Source: Maribacter huludaoensis
Lineage (GTDB): Bacteria; Bacteroidota; Bacteroidia; Flavobacteriales; Flavobacteriaceae
DNA: 64,000 bases
Assembly (NCBI RefSeq): GCF_029350945.1
Contig: NZ_JARKMS010000001.1
Coordinates: 188,375-252,374, forward strand
Direction of reading: 5' to 3'
The notes under the pieces are model-generated. The model was given only the letters and a program-made list of their open reading frames with translations, made no database searches and had not been told where the DNA came from. Made by a program: the position numbers and the translations under genes. Positions 8,790 to 18,150 of this stretch are shown here, piece by piece. How positions within the stretch are numbered: position 1 is the first letter of the stretch; each line of letters opens with the position of its first letter.

Positions 8790-9526
8790 CCATTAGCGGT
8801 TAAATCTTTCAGTATTGTTTCCCTAACGTTATTTCTAAGCTCTGCCGTATCTTCTGGGCGTATAGAGTGCGTCTCAACAAAGGAATGTACCCTTGCCCTA
8901 CATTTACCCGGACCACCGCTAAAAAATGTAAATGAAAACCTTTGCTTATTATCATAAAAGGTCATGGGTACTACGGGTATTTTATGGGCAATAGCCATTT
9001 TAAAGGCTCCATCTTTAAATTTATCTAACAGCACATGCTCCTCTGGCACACCTCCTTCAGGAAAAATACAGATACTTAAACCCTGTTGTAATCTTTTTTG
9101 AGCACGTCTATAAACCGCGGTTCTACTTTGGGTATTATCACGATCTACCATAATACATACACGTTTATAGAAAAAGCCGAATAAAGGTATTTTAACCAAT
9201 TCCTTTTTTCCAACGAAAACAAAGGGGTTTCTACTTACTATTAACATCAGCATAATATCAAGCATACTGGTATGATTGGCAACTAGCATATAGCTCTTAT
9301 TTTTAATCAACTTCTGCTCGTAGGTTACTTTTGGAAAGCAAAACATACCATATAGTATAAATCTGGCCCATAGATTTCTGGCCATCCAAAAAAATTGTGG
9401 ATACCACGCTTCTCTAGAAGCGAATATGACAAGAAACGGGAAAAAGATCAGGATAGGAATGGCCACAAGAATATAAAACCAAATTCGATATATTGTTTGA
9501 CCGGCGTGTTTTACCAATTTAAGCAT
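8786..9526 (-). CDS. 1-acyl-sn-glycerol-3-phosphate acyltransferase (PlsC family)
   Basis: 246-residue membrane-associated acyltransferase of phospholipid synthesis, converting lysophosphatidate to phosphatidate. An N-terminal hydrophobic segment (about 17-38) precedes the catalytic NHTSMLD (residues 84-90, the NHx4D motif). The substrate-binding FPEGG lies near residue 155. The gene is divergent from trpS with a 71-base gap and convergent with the barrel gene. Related PlsC-like enzymes acylate other lipids (for example ornithine lipid), so substrate is not fixed by sequence. Confidence 0.88.
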   Translation of the reverse strand: MLKLVKHAGQTIYRIWFYILVAIPILIFFPFLVIFASREAWYPQFFWMARNLWARFILYGMFCFPKVTYEQKLIKNKSYMLVANHTSMLDIMLMLIVSRNPFVFVGKKELVKIPLFGFFYKRVCIMVDRDNTQSRTAVYRRAQKRLQQGLSICIFPEGGVPEEHVLLDKFKDGAFKMAIAHKIPVVPMTFYDNKQRFSFTFFSGGPGKCRARVHSFVETHSIRPEDTAELRNNVRETILKDLTANG

Positions 9527-9597
9527 AAATCAAAAGTAGGTATTTACGATAGTTTTTTTGTATTTGTTTTTACCTTTGCTTTTTTAGAATAAAGAAA

Positions 9598-10566
9598 ATG
9601 GCAAGAATTTTAACAGGCATACAAAGTACAGGAACTCCGCATTTAGGTAACATTCTTGGGGCGATCAAACCGGCAATTGAAATGGCAAATGACCCTTCTA
9701 ACGAATCTTTTCTATTTATAGCGGATATGCACTCATTGACCCAGATCAAAAATGGCGCGGAATTACGCCATAACACCTATGCCGTTGCCGCAACTTGGCT
9801 AGCTTTTGGGTTAGATATAGAAAATACTGTCTTCTATAGACAGAGCGATGTACCACAGACTACCGAGTTATCTTGGTACCTAAGCTGTTTTTTTCCATAC
9901 CAACGTTTAACACTTGCCCATTCCTTTAAAGACAAGGCAGATAGATTGGACGACGTAAATGCCGGACTATTTACCTACCCAATGTTAATGGCTGCGGATA
10001 TATTGTTGTATGATGCAAATATTGTACCTGTAGGTAAGGATCAAATGCAACACATAGAAATGACCAGGGATGTTGCTTCTCGTTTTCATGCTCAATTGGG
10101 AGAAACATTTGTTTTACCGGAAGGCAAGGTACAAGAAGAAACCATGTATATACCTGGTACGGATGGCGCCAAAATGAGTAAGAGCAAGGGTAATCTGATC
10201 AGTCTGTTTCAATCGGATAAAAAACTACGCAAACAGATTATGGGCATACAAACGGATAGTACCCCAATGGAAGATCCAAAAGACCCAACGAACGATAATG
10301 TATTCGCCCTTTATAAAATATTGGCCAGTCAACCCCAAATAGAAGAAATGAGCGCCAATTATTTAGCAGGAAACTATGGGTATGGGCATGCAAAACAAGC
10401 ACTGTACGAAGTCATCGTCAATAAATTTGAAGAACCTCGCGAGAAGTTTGAGTACTATATGAATCACTTAGAAGAACTGGACGATGCTTTAGCCTTAGGT
10501 GCGGAAAAAGCAAGAAAAGTTGCTGATGGAGTACTGGAAAGAGTTCGTGAAAAGTTAGGTTATTGA
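9598..10566 (+). CDS. trpS: Tryptophan-tRNA ligase
   Basis: 322-residue class I aminoacyl-tRNA synthetase that charges tRNA-Trp. The HIGH-equivalent TPHLGNILG is near residue 13 and KMSKSKGN near 193. The fold signature MLMAADILLYDANIVPVGKDQMQH (given as a position near 130-150) is typical. Length matches the family. It is monocistronic, followed by a strong terminator. Confidence 0.97.
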   Translation: MARILTGIQSTGTPHLGNILGAIKPAIEMANDPSNESFLFIADMHSLTQIKNGAELRHNTYAVAATWLAFGLDIENTVFYRQSDVPQTTELSWYLSCFFPYQRLTLAHSFKDKADRLDDVNAGLFTYPMLMAADILLYDANIVPVGKDQMQHIEMTRDVASRFHAQLGETFVLPEGKVQEETMYIPGTDGAKMSKSKGNLISLFQSDKKLRKQIMGIQTDSTPMEDPKDPTNDNVFALYKILASQPQIEEMSANYLAGNYGYGHAKQALYEVIVNKFEEPREKFEYYMNHLEELDDALALGAEKARKVADGVLERVREKLGY

Positions 10567-10592
10567 TAGATACTTCAAAAAACATCATATTG

Positions 10593-10620
10593 AAAAAACC
10601 GACCTAGTGGTCGGTTTTTT
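10593..10620 (+). terminator. Rho-independent terminator after trpS
   Basis: Perfect 12-base stem AAAAAACCGACC / GGTCGGTTTTTT with TAGT loop, ending in a T-run, 27 bases after the trpS stop. Almost the same hairpin recurs at 35490-35513. The remainder up to 10747 has nothing recognisable. Confidence 0.9.
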
Positions 10621-10747
10621 GTTTCAATGACACTTGAGTGTTCTTCTAGTTTTCTGATATAAAACAGCATTTTATCGACAAAGTGCTGAATTAGTTCCTG
10701 CTGTTCTTTTAAAATTCAAAAAACAAACTGAGTGGTTTGTAAAATTT

Positions 10748-11872
10748 TTAAATAGCCTCGAACAATTTACCAGGCAGCGGTCGTACTACGCCCTTCATTT
10801 CCATGGTCAACAAGGTAGAAGATGTTCTAAAAATTGGCAGCTTACAATCTAGGGCGATACTGTCTAAAATTTGCTTGCCGTTATTCTGTAAGTAGGTATA
10901 AATATTCTGTTCTATATCATCCAATTCAATGAACAATTGTTTTTGAATGCTCTTGCTCTTATTCTGTTTCTCCTCAATATCCCAATCCAACAAATAAATT
11001 AAATCTGCAGCCGATGTCATTACATGAGCTTTTTGCTGCTTGATCAGGTTATTACAGCCCAGACTATATTTATCCGTTGTTCTGCCTGGTACGGCAAAAA
11101 CATCTCTATTATAACTGTTGGCAATATCGGCAGTAACCAAGCTTCCGCCTTTTTCTGCAGATTCCACTACCACGGTAGCTTCGCTTATCCCGGCAATTAT
11201 TCGGTTACGCTTTAAAAAATTTTCACGTTCAGGATTACTTGTACTCCAAAATTCGGTATAAAAACCGCCGTTTCTTAAAACATCTGCCTGATATTTGGCA
11301 TGTACCTTTGGGTAGATTTGATTTAAGCCGTGGGCCAGACATCCTACGGTTTGCAGACCATGCTTTATGGCCTCTCTCTGAATGCAAATATCAACGCCGT
11401 ATGCAAAACCACTAATGATTACAGGATTCAATGGCGCCACCTCCTCAATAAACTTTTCGCAAAAAGACGTTCCGTAACTGGTAATCTTACGTGTGCCTAC
11501 TACGCTTATAAGTTTACGGTTCTGTAAATCAATATTTCCTTTTTTGAATAACAAAATAGGACCGTCTATACAATGCTTTAAATACTTAGGATAGTCATCA
11601 TCTAAAAAATACGTGCAACTTATATCGTCCTTTAAAATATAATTGTATTCAGACTCCGCGGCCTCTACATGCTCCACATCAAATAAATGCTTGATCGTAT
11701 GTGTACCTATACCATCAATTTTAAGTAGATTTTGCTTTTTATCTTCGAAAATTGCGGATGGACTACCGCAATGCGAAATTAATTTCTTTGCAAGTACATC
11801 TCCAATATTTGGTACATGTTGCAAACGAAGAATTGCAACAAGTTCATCAGCAGTATGTTGTGTAGTTTTCAT
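10748..11872 (-). CDS. dprA: DNA-processing protein DprA (Smf)
   Basis: 374-residue protein that binds incoming single-stranded DNA and loads RecA during natural transformation. It has an N-terminal helix-hairpin-helix region (PNIGDVLAKKLI, IDGIGTHTIK) and a Rossmann-like core with SVVGTRKITSYG near residue 125. GGSLVTADIANSYNRDVFAVPG follows around 240-265, and the chain ends in a winged-helix-like C-terminal domain. It is divergent from the HU/SPOR gene across 92 bases. Its presence suggests, but does not prove, natural competence. Confidence 0.95.
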   Translation of the reverse strand: MKTTQHTADELVAILRLQHVPNIGDVLAKKLISHCGSPSAIFEDKKQNLLKIDGIGTHTIKHLFDVEHVEAAESEYNYILKDDISCTYFLDDDYPKYLKHCIDGPILLFKKGNIDLQNRKLISVVGTRKITSYGTSFCEKFIEEVAPLNPVIISGFAYGVDICIQREAIKHGLQTVGCLAHGLNQIYPKVHAKYQADVLRNGGFYTEFWSTSNPERENFLKRNRIIAGISEATVVVESAEKGGSLVTADIANSYNRDVFAVPGRTTDKYSLGCNNLIKQQKAHVMTSAADLIYLLDWDIEEKQNKSKSIQKQLFIELDDIEQNIYTYLQNNGKQILDSIALDCKLPIFRTSSTLLTMEMKGVVRPLPGKLFEAI

Positions 11873-11964
11873 TTCTTGTTCACAAATAAGCGAAAAAAAT
11901 ATGTTAATAAAAAGTTACCAAAGGGGTTTTTATACCTCTTTATTTTTTTCATATTTGTGATCCT

Positions 11965-12936
11965 ATGGTTTTAGAACACTATATAAGCGATTTACTTTAT
12001 AGGTACAACTGTGTTGTTGTTCCTGGTTTTGGAGCATTCCTTACTCAAAAAAATTCAGCCCAATTAAATGTGGTTACAAACACGTTTAGCGCGCCAAATA
12101 AATCTATTGTTTTTAATAGACAACTCATCTCTAATGACGGGCTTTTGGTTTCTTATGTGTCAAATGCAGAGAAGGTTTCTTATGAAACTGCATTGGTTGA
12201 AATTGAAAAACAGGTAAAATCTTGGCAAGAGGTTTTAATTAAAGAAACTTCTTTACACCTAAAGAATATTGGTTCTCTAACCAGAAATGAAGAAGATAAA
12301 ATATTGTTTCAACCTGCTAACGAAACAAACTACTTAACATCATCATTTGGTCTTTCTAACTTTAATTCTATACCTGTAACCAGAGAAGTTTTAAAGGTTG
12401 AAGTAGAAGAAATTGAAGAAAAAATACCGTTCGTTATCAGTCCTGAGCGCAGAGAAACAAAAGGTTTTAGACCTTATTTAAAATATGCCGCTATTTTAAT
12501 GTTGGCATTTTCTACTGGCATAACCGGTTACCGTGCTTACCAACAGCAGCATACAAACGAACAAGTAGCAAGACAGGATGCTGAAGAGTTTGTAAACAAA
12601 CAAATTCAAGAAGCAACCTTTTTTGATTTATCTCCTTTAGAATTGCCAACGGTTACTGTTGATGCCACAACAACTTCAGCAACAAGACCTGCTACAAACA
12701 AAGGTGAAGCAACACATTTTATAGTTGCAGGTGCATTTAGGGTTAAGGGCAATGCAGATAGAAAAATAGAACAACTTAAAGCAAATGGATTTAATGCCGG
12801 TTATTATGGCACTAATGCATATGGTCTTCATATGGTAACTTTTGATAGTTATACCAATGCAAACGATGCTTTAAATGCCTTGCGTGAAATTAAACGTACG
12901 CAGTCTAAAGATGCTTGGTTATTAACCGAAAAATAA
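11965..12936 (+). CDS. HU-CCDC81 domain and SPOR domain membrane protein
   Basis: 323 residues. Two N-terminal HU-like (CCDC81-type) modules lie at about 1-125 (ISDLLYRYNCVVVPGFGAFL is characteristic). One membrane helix follows near 171-189. A periplasmic linker then leads to a C-terminal SPOR domain (about 247-320) that would bind denuded septal glycan. This architecture is common in Bacteroidota and suggests a link between a cytoplasmic partner, possibly DNA, and the division-site cell wall. It lies 60 bases before the thioesterase gene. Confidence 0.85.
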   Translation: MVLEHYISDLLYRYNCVVVPGFGAFLTQKNSAQLNVVTNTFSAPNKSIVFNRQLISNDGLLVSYVSNAEKVSYETALVEIEKQVKSWQEVLIKETSLHLKNIGSLTRNEEDKILFQPANETNYLTSSFGLSNFNSIPVTREVLKVEVEEIEEKIPFVISPERRETKGFRPYLKYAAILMLAFSTGITGYRAYQQQHTNEQVARQDAEEFVNKQIQEATFFDLSPLELPTVTVDATTTSATRPATNKGEATHFIVAGAFRVKGNADRKIEQLKANGFNAGYYGTNAYGLHMVTFDSYTNANDALNALREIKRTQSKDAWLLTEK

Positions 12937-12996
12937 ACACGTACACATTTTATAAGTAGTATTGATGCCCGTATCTTTGCGGAAAATTTCAGATTA

Positions 12997-13509
12997 ATGG
13001 AAGCAAAGACTCCTGCAGCATCACGTACAACAATGACCGATTTGGTTCTCCCAAGTGAAACCAATGCACTTCAAAATTTATTTGGTGGAGAATTATTAGC
13101 GCGAATGGATCGTGCCGCCAGTATTGCCGCCGGAAGACATAGCCGTAGAATTACCGTGACCGCATCCGTAAACCATGTAGCTTTTAATTTAGCCATTCCA
13201 CTTGGTAGTGTCGTTACCGTAGAAGCAGCGGTTTCTAGAGCATATAACACCTCTATGGAGGTATATATTGATGTTTGGATAGAAGATCGCTACAGCGGAA
13301 AGAGAACAAAGGCAAATGAAGCTATCTATACTTTTGTTGCCGTTGATGAAACAGGAAAACCAACTGAAGTACCTGAACTGACACCAGAAACCCCTCTAGA
13401 AATTACCCGTTTTGAAGGTGCACTACGTAGAAAGCAATTAAGTTTAGTATTGGCAGGTAAAATGAAACCGGATAATGCTACCGAACTTAAAGCTTTGTTT
13501 ACGAAGTAA
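12997..13509 (+). CDS. Acyl-CoA thioesterase, hotdog fold (YciA/BACH type)
   Basis: 170-residue cytoplasmic enzyme hydrolysing acyl-CoA. The hotdog signature TNALQNLFGGELLARMDRAA with the N-x-x-G-x-x-F/L-G-G-x-L-x-x-x-D pattern is near residues 24-43, followed by SVNHVAFNLAIPLGSVV. One domain, as in YciA. Natural chain-length preference is not readable. A 167-base gap to lgt downstream shows no feature beyond AT-rich sequence. Confidence 0.88.
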   Translation: MEAKTPAASRTTMTDLVLPSETNALQNLFGGELLARMDRAASIAAGRHSRRITVTASVNHVAFNLAIPLGSVVTVEAAVSRAYNTSMEVYIDVWIEDRYSGKRTKANEAIYTFVAVDETGKPTEVPELTPETPLEITRFEGALRRKQLSLVLAGKMKPDNATELKALFTK

Positions 13510-13676
13510 ATAGCGCTCTGTTTTATTTTTATAATTTCGGTTGTTAGTTTAGTTTTAGCAGTAATAATTGACTGATAAAGTTCTAAATTCGTGTTTTTAC
13601 TTAATTTGATTTTTCATTTGAAGATAAATCATGTGAAGAAGAATTTCTCGTCCAGACTATTACAAATAAAATTATA

Positions 13677-14510
13677 ATGAAAGACAGGATTATAAACTGG
13701 AATGTTGACCCTGAAATCTTTACGTTATTCAACACGTTTCCTATTAGGTACTACAGTTTATCCTGGGCACTAGGCTGCGCCTTATGTTATTTCATTGTCA
13801 AACAAATTTATCGAAAAGAAAATATACCTCTTGAAAATTTAGAACAACTGACAATGTATATAATCGCAGGTGCATTTTTAGGAGCACGACTTGGGCATTG
13901 CTTTTTCTATGAGCCACAATACTATTTTGAAAATCCACTTGAAATTCTATTACCAATTCGAAAAATTGGAGAGTCTTTCGAATTTACCGGATTTCAAGGA
14001 CTTGCAAGCCATGGCGGATTAATAGGAATCGTTACGGCAATAATCTTATATGCTAGAAAAAGCAGAACAAATATATTATGGATAATGGACAGAATAGCTC
14101 TTGGAACTTCTGTCACAGCTGCATGTATTCGGATAGGTAATTTCATGAATTCAGAAGTTTATGGAAAACCAACAAACGGTAATTGGGGCGTAATTTTCGA
14201 AAGAGATGACCTAATTCCAAGGCACCCAACACAACTCTATGAAGCTGCATCTTATTTGTTTATTTTTTGTGTTCTTTTATTTATCTATAACTCCAAAAAA
14301 ATTAAAAAGCAAAATGGTCTTATGGTCGGTGTTCTTTTTATCTTAATGTTTACAGCACGGTTTATGATTGAATTTGTTAAAGAGAATCAAGTTGAATTTG
14401 AAGATTCTTTAACTTTAAATATGGGTCAAATTCTAAGTATTCCACTTATCCTTTTAGGAATATCGATTACTATCTACAGCAAAAAATATAAAAATGCTTA
14501 TTCCCATTAA
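13677..14510 (+). CDS. lgt: Prolipoprotein diacylglyceryl transferase
   Basis: 277-residue inner-membrane enzyme that transfers diacylglycerol from phosphatidylglycerol to the lipobox cysteine, the first step of lipoprotein maturation. Seven membrane segments are expected. The family signature GLASHGGLIGI lies near 115-125 and RIGNFMNSEVYGKPT near 155-170, with HPTQLYEA near 185. The many lipoproteins in this window would be its substrates. Some Bacteroidota carry two copies, so I cannot say this is the only one. Confidence 0.95.
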   Translation: MKDRIINWNVDPEIFTLFNTFPIRYYSLSWALGCALCYFIVKQIYRKENIPLENLEQLTMYIIAGAFLGARLGHCFFYEPQYYFENPLEILLPIRKIGESFEFTGFQGLASHGGLIGIVTAIILYARKSRTNILWIMDRIALGTSVTAACIRIGNFMNSEVYGKPTNGNWGVIFERDDLIPRHPTQLYEAASYLFIFCVLLFIYNSKKIKKQNGLMVGVLFILMFTARFMIEFVKENQVEFEDSLTLNMGQILSIPLILLGISITIYSKKYKNAYSH

Positions 14511-14615
14511 AATTTAATTTTAAGAGTAAATCAAAAAGGGTTGCAGAAAGCCGTTTATTTAAGTTTATCAACTAATTTAAATTAAAACGTGGTAAATGTA
14601 TTAAACAGGGTATCC

Positions 14616-15539
14616 ATGAAAAAAATTGTCGGAATCATATTAGCAATTATTATTTTAATTTCTTGTGAAAACATCCTTAAAAAGAAAGAAAAACCTATTG
14701 CAAATACAGGATATCAAGAAATAAATACAGACTTATATCAACTAATTAAACCAACTGAAAACTTAAAAAAAGTATTGATTCTTTTTCCAGGTTATCTTCA
14801 CAAAGCGGAAGACACTAAAAAAGAATTCAAAATACTTAAATATACGGAAGAGAGTAACCTTGCAGTTATTTTCATGAACTACAATCAAAAACTGTGGCTA
14901 GAAGAAAATGAAAAGATTGCACTGGCAGAGCAACTAAAAAACATATTTACTGAAAACAACTTGCCTACAAATGATGTTTATATTGGTGGATATTCAAGCG
15001 GTGGAAACGTTTCTTTATTAATAAGTTCATATTTAAATCAACAAAAGCGCTTTCAACTAGCACCTAAAGGAGTTTTTATAGTGGACTCACCAATTGATTT
15101 GTTAGCGCTATATAAAAGCTCTCAAAAGTATTTAGAACGAAAATTTTCTGAAGTGTCTGTTGCAGAAAGTACCTGGATTATTGAAAATCTAGAAAATAAA
15201 TTAGGTAATCCTAAAGACAATATTATAACATATCAGCAATATGCAGTCTATACTTCTGAAACTAATACCATCAATAATCTAATGGGCTTGAAAAACACGA
15301 AAATTCGACTTTATACTGAACCAGATACCATTTGGTGGAAAAAGAACAGAATGGCAGATTATGACCAATTGAACAGTTATTACATCAAAAGCCTTTCTAA
15401 AGACTTAGAAGAAGCAGGGTTTAACCCAATAGAATACATCCCAACACAGAATAAGGGGTATCGAGCTAACGGAGAAAGGCATCCGCATAGTTGGTCTATA
15501 ATTGATAAACATGAGTTGATGAACTGGATAAACGACTGA
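14616..15539 (+). CDS. Putative lipoprotein with alpha/beta-hydrolase-like fold
   Basis: 307 residues from the ATG at 14616, chosen over an upstream GTG (14589) because a lipoprotein signal starts here (MKKIVGIILAIIILISC). The segment LILFPGYLHKAEDTKKEF, a nucleophile-elbow GYSSGG and a late histidine (RHPHSWSIID) suggest a serine hydrolase of the alpha/beta type, probably acting in the periplasm. No specific family was recognised. It lies about 100 bases after lgt on the same strand. Catalytic activity is inferred from the motif only. Confidence 0.65.
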   Translation: MKKIVGIILAIIILISCENILKKKEKPIANTGYQEINTDLYQLIKPTENLKKVLILFPGYLHKAEDTKKEFKILKYTEESNLAVIFMNYNQKLWLEENEKIALAEQLKNIFTENNLPTNDVYIGGYSSGGNVSLLISSYLNQQKRFQLAPKGVFIVDSPIDLLALYKSSQKYLERKFSEVSVAESTWIIENLENKLGNPKDNIITYQQYAVYTSETNTINNLMGLKNTKIRLYTEPDTIWWKKNRMADYDQLNSYYIKSLSKDLEEAGFNPIEYIPTQNKGYRANGERHPHSWSIIDKHELMNWIND

Positions 15540-15602
15540 GACTATAACCGAACTTTGTTCGGTAAAATCAAACTACATAATCCAATCTTCAACCATTACA
15601 GA

Positions 15603-15914
15603 CTAAATAGCCTCTCTGTACAAATCTTTTTCCAATTCTGACTGCTCTAAATCAACCTTAAAGGAAAGGTCCATTTCCATTTTTGTTGCATTGTCCCAGA
15701 TATAAAGTGCAGCCAAACCTATGCTCCCTATTATGAAAAAGGCAATAGAAAAAGCAACTAGTCCGCCAAAAGCCAAAGTTAAACATGTTGCTAAGAAAAC
15801 AACATAAACTACTATTGGTCTAAGCGACCAGCTTAAATTAAAACTAGGTGATTTCGTATTTTTATCTAATTGATTTTGAGTAGACTCTGAATTTAAAGTG
15901 ATCGTGTTGCCCAT
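15603..15914 (-). CDS. Small membrane protein of unknown function
   Basis: 103 residues, not recognised. Two adjacent membrane segments lie at roughly 28-55 and 58-75 (VVYVVFLATCLTLAFGGLVA, FSIAFFIIGSIGLAALYIW), with polar ends and an acidic C-terminus. The gene is isolated, convergent with the hydrolase-like gene. The 151 bases to the next leftward gene hold only AT-rich sequence. Confidence 0.6.
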   Translation of the reverse strand: MGNTITLNSESTQNQLDKNTKSPSFNLSWSLRPIVVYVVFLATCLTLAFGGLVAFSIAFFIIGSIGLAALYIWDNATKMEMDLSFKVDLEQSELEKDLYREAI

Positions 15915-16065
15915 GATAGTTCCGTTTTACTGATTAATACTGTAAAATTCGGAAAAATTAATCAACCCACAACCACATAATCCAATGAAAATCAATATGA
16001 TAACACTAATTTAAAGAATTGATATTATTCAAATACCAAAAAAATAATACTGATAAAATTACCTG

Positions 16066-16911
16066 CTAAAAATTGAAGTTATCGGGATCCGGACCTGTAC
16101 GTTCGCCAGTTTCCATTCCATCTAAAAAGGCAATATCTTCATTAGAAAGCTCAAAATCAAAAATATCTGCGTTAGAAGCAATACGTTTTGCATGTACAGA
16201 TTTGGGAATAGCAACAACACCTTTTTGTAGATTGTAGCGTAAAATAATCTGTGCTACGCTCTTATTATATTTTTCGGCTAAATCTGAACAAATATCCAAT
16301 TTAAAGACCTTGCCCTGCATAAAAGGAGACCAAGATTCGTATTGAATTCCGTTATCGACACAAAAATCTATTAGGTCTTGTTGTACTAAATGCGGATGAA
16401 ACTCCATTTGGTTTACCATAGGCACTACCTTACAATCACTCATGACATCCTCTAAATGATGTTTTAGAAAATTACTGACACCAATAGCCTTAATTTTTTT
16501 TTGCGCGTACAAATGCTCTAAAGCTCTCCAAGTATCTTTGTATTTACCTTTAACCGGCCAGTGAATTAAATAAAGATCCAAGTAATCTACACCCAAACGT
16601 TCTAAACTAGCATCAAAAGCCTTTAGTGTTTCTTCATATCCCTGATCATCGTTCCAGACTTTGGATACCAGGAAAATATCATTTCTATCTACTCCGCTCT
16701 CACGTATACCTTTACCTACGCCCTCTTCATTCTTATAAGCTGCGGCGGTATCTATATGACTATAGCCTAACTGAAGTGCACTTTTAACGGCATCTACAAC
16801 TTCTTGATCATTATTTGATAAGTACGTACCTAAACCTAGATATGGCATTTGAACCCCGTTACGCAGTTCAAAGCTTCCTTTAATATCTGTAATCTTGAGT
16901 TCGTTTTTCAT
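16066..16911 (-). CDS. Aldo/keto reductase
   Basis: 281-residue NADPH-dependent oxidoreductase with TIM-barrel fold. The catalytic tetrad is visible: Asp in GYSHIDTA, Tyr in AAAYKNEEGVG, Lys in LVSKVW and His in YLIHWPVKG. The cofactor-binding region IPKSVHAKRI is near the C-terminus. The ATG at 16911 is preferred; a GTG at 16941 in frame would overlap the EnvC-like gene by 19 bases. It resembles the 2,5-diketo-gluconate reductase branch, but the substrate is not predictable. Confidence 0.9.
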   Translation of the reverse strand: MKNELKITDIKGSFELRNGVQMPYLGLGTYLSNNDQEVVDAVKSALQLGYSHIDTAAAYKNEEGVGKGIRESGVDRNDIFLVSKVWNDDQGYEETLKAFDASLERLGVDYLDLYLIHWPVKGKYKDTWRALEHLYAQKKIKAIGVSNFLKHHLEDVMSDCKVVPMVNQMEFHPHLVQQDLIDFCVDNGIQYESWSPFMQGKVFKLDICSDLAEKYNKSVAQIILRYNLQKGVVAIPKSVHAKRIASNADIFDFELSNEDIAFLDGMETGERTGPDPDNFNF

Positions 16912-16922
16912 CGTAGTATTTT

Positions 16923-18146
16923 TTAAAGGCGATACACCCACTCTTCTGGGTTAAGACGAGATGTATCTTGATATAGATAGAATTTTAATCTGGTCTGACC
17001 ATTGTTCTTATTGGTATAAACGATACCAAGTTCTTCTTTACTGGCTACTTTATCTCCCTTTTTAACATATAGCTCAGAAAGGTTATAGTAGGTGCTAATA
17101 AAGTTACCATGTTTGATCTGAACACCCTTATTACCACCTGGTACGGCCAAAATAGCAATGACTTCTCCTTCAAATATAGCGCGAGCTTTAGAACCCTCAT
17201 CGGTAGCAATGATAACTCCGTTACTTTGGTGCTTAATTCCCGGATAGACCGGATCGGCATATACTCCAAAACCTTGACTTTTTACACCTTTCTCAACCGG
17301 CCAGATCAATTTACCCTTGTTGGCAGAAAAATTATTTGCAATTACGGTAGCTTCAGGAGTTAATACGAACTTGCTAGAATTTTTGGTAGAACTACCCGAC
17401 TTTTTGTTTGATGCGGCAATGGCGCTTCTAATCAACTTTTCTATCTGTTGATCGATCTTTCTAGCTTCCTTCTTTTTCTTATCAATGGCACTTGTATACT
17501 TGCTCTCGTTCTTGCGAATAGCACCTAACAAAGCTTTCTGGGCCTGAATTTCAGCAAATAATTGGTTTTTTGCCTTTTTGTTTTGAGCCAACAAAACCTC
17601 TTTCACTTTTCGCTCTTCGTTCAAATCTGAATTTAAACGCGAAAGTTCCTCGGTTTTAGCTAATATTTGAGCTCCTTGCTCTTTTCTATAATCTGTATAT
17701 TGCTTCATATACTGAAGCCTTTTAAATGCCTGAAAAAAGCTTTCTGAAGATAACAAGAACATTAATCTATTCTGTTTGGATTTGTTCTGATATGATTTCT
17801 GAATCATTTTAGCGTACTCGTCCTTTACTTCTTGCAGTTCTGTTTTTAACTTGCCAATGTTTCTGATATTGGTATTTATCTGCCTGTTCAACAAATTAGA
17901 TTGTTGATTGGTAACCCGAATTAGTTGTTGACGTACGGTAATTTTTTTATCCAATGCCTCCATTTGATCCAAGACATTTCCTTTTTCCTTTTTCTCGGCA
18001 AAGAGCAACCGGTTAATATCACGTATTTCTGATTGAAGTTGCGCTCGTTTTTCCTCCAAAGCTTTTTGCTCACTGGTCTGCGCAAAAGCAGATACAGTAG
18101 TGAACAGGACCAATAGAAAAGAAACAAACTTTATTTTGAACAACAT
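16923..18146 (-). CDS. EnvC-like murein hydrolase activator (degenerate M23/LytM domain)
   Basis: 407-residue secreted protein with signal peptide ending at AFAQ. A long coiled coil runs from about residue 25 to 250 (EKRAQLQSEIRDINRLL and onwards). The C-terminal LytM fold spans about 280-407. The zinc-ligand motifs of active M23 peptidases are not intact: the usual HLHFE-like site reads TRLKFYLY and the YYNHL-type site reads YYNLSEL. This matches EnvC-type proteins, which switch on amidases at the division site rather than cut peptidoglycan. It follows the DUF4292 gene by 4 bases. Confidence 0.88.
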   Translation of the reverse strand: MLFKIKFVSFLLVLFTTVSAFAQTSEQKALEEKRAQLQSEIRDINRLLFAEKKEKGNVLDQMEALDKKITVRQQLIRVTNQQSNLLNRQINTNIRNIGKLKTELQEVKDEYAKMIQKSYQNKSKQNRLMFLLSSESFFQAFKRLQYMKQYTDYRKEQGAQILAKTEELSRLNSDLNEERKVKEVLLAQNKKAKNQLFAEIQAQKALLGAIRKNESKYTSAIDKKKKEARKIDQQIEKLIRSAIAASNKKSGSSTKNSSKFVLTPEATVIANNFSANKGKLIWPVEKGVKSQGFGVYADPVYPGIKHQSNGVIIATDEGSKARAIFEGEVIAILAVPGGNKGVQIKHGNFISTYYNLSELYVKKGDKVASKEELGIVYTNKNNGQTRLKFYLYQDTSRLNPEEWVYRL

Positions 18147-18150
18147 TCTC

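Noticed and set aside
10593-10620. CCGACC-TAGT-GGTCGG after trpS as a TetR operator
   Set aside because: The A-run/T-run flanks and position after a stop codon fit a rho-independent terminator better; same for 35490-35513.
13510-15602. lgt and the hydrolase-like lipoprotein region as a horizontally acquired island
   Set aside because: It is somewhat AT-rich, but no repeats, integrase or boundary sequence are visible, and lgt is a core gene.
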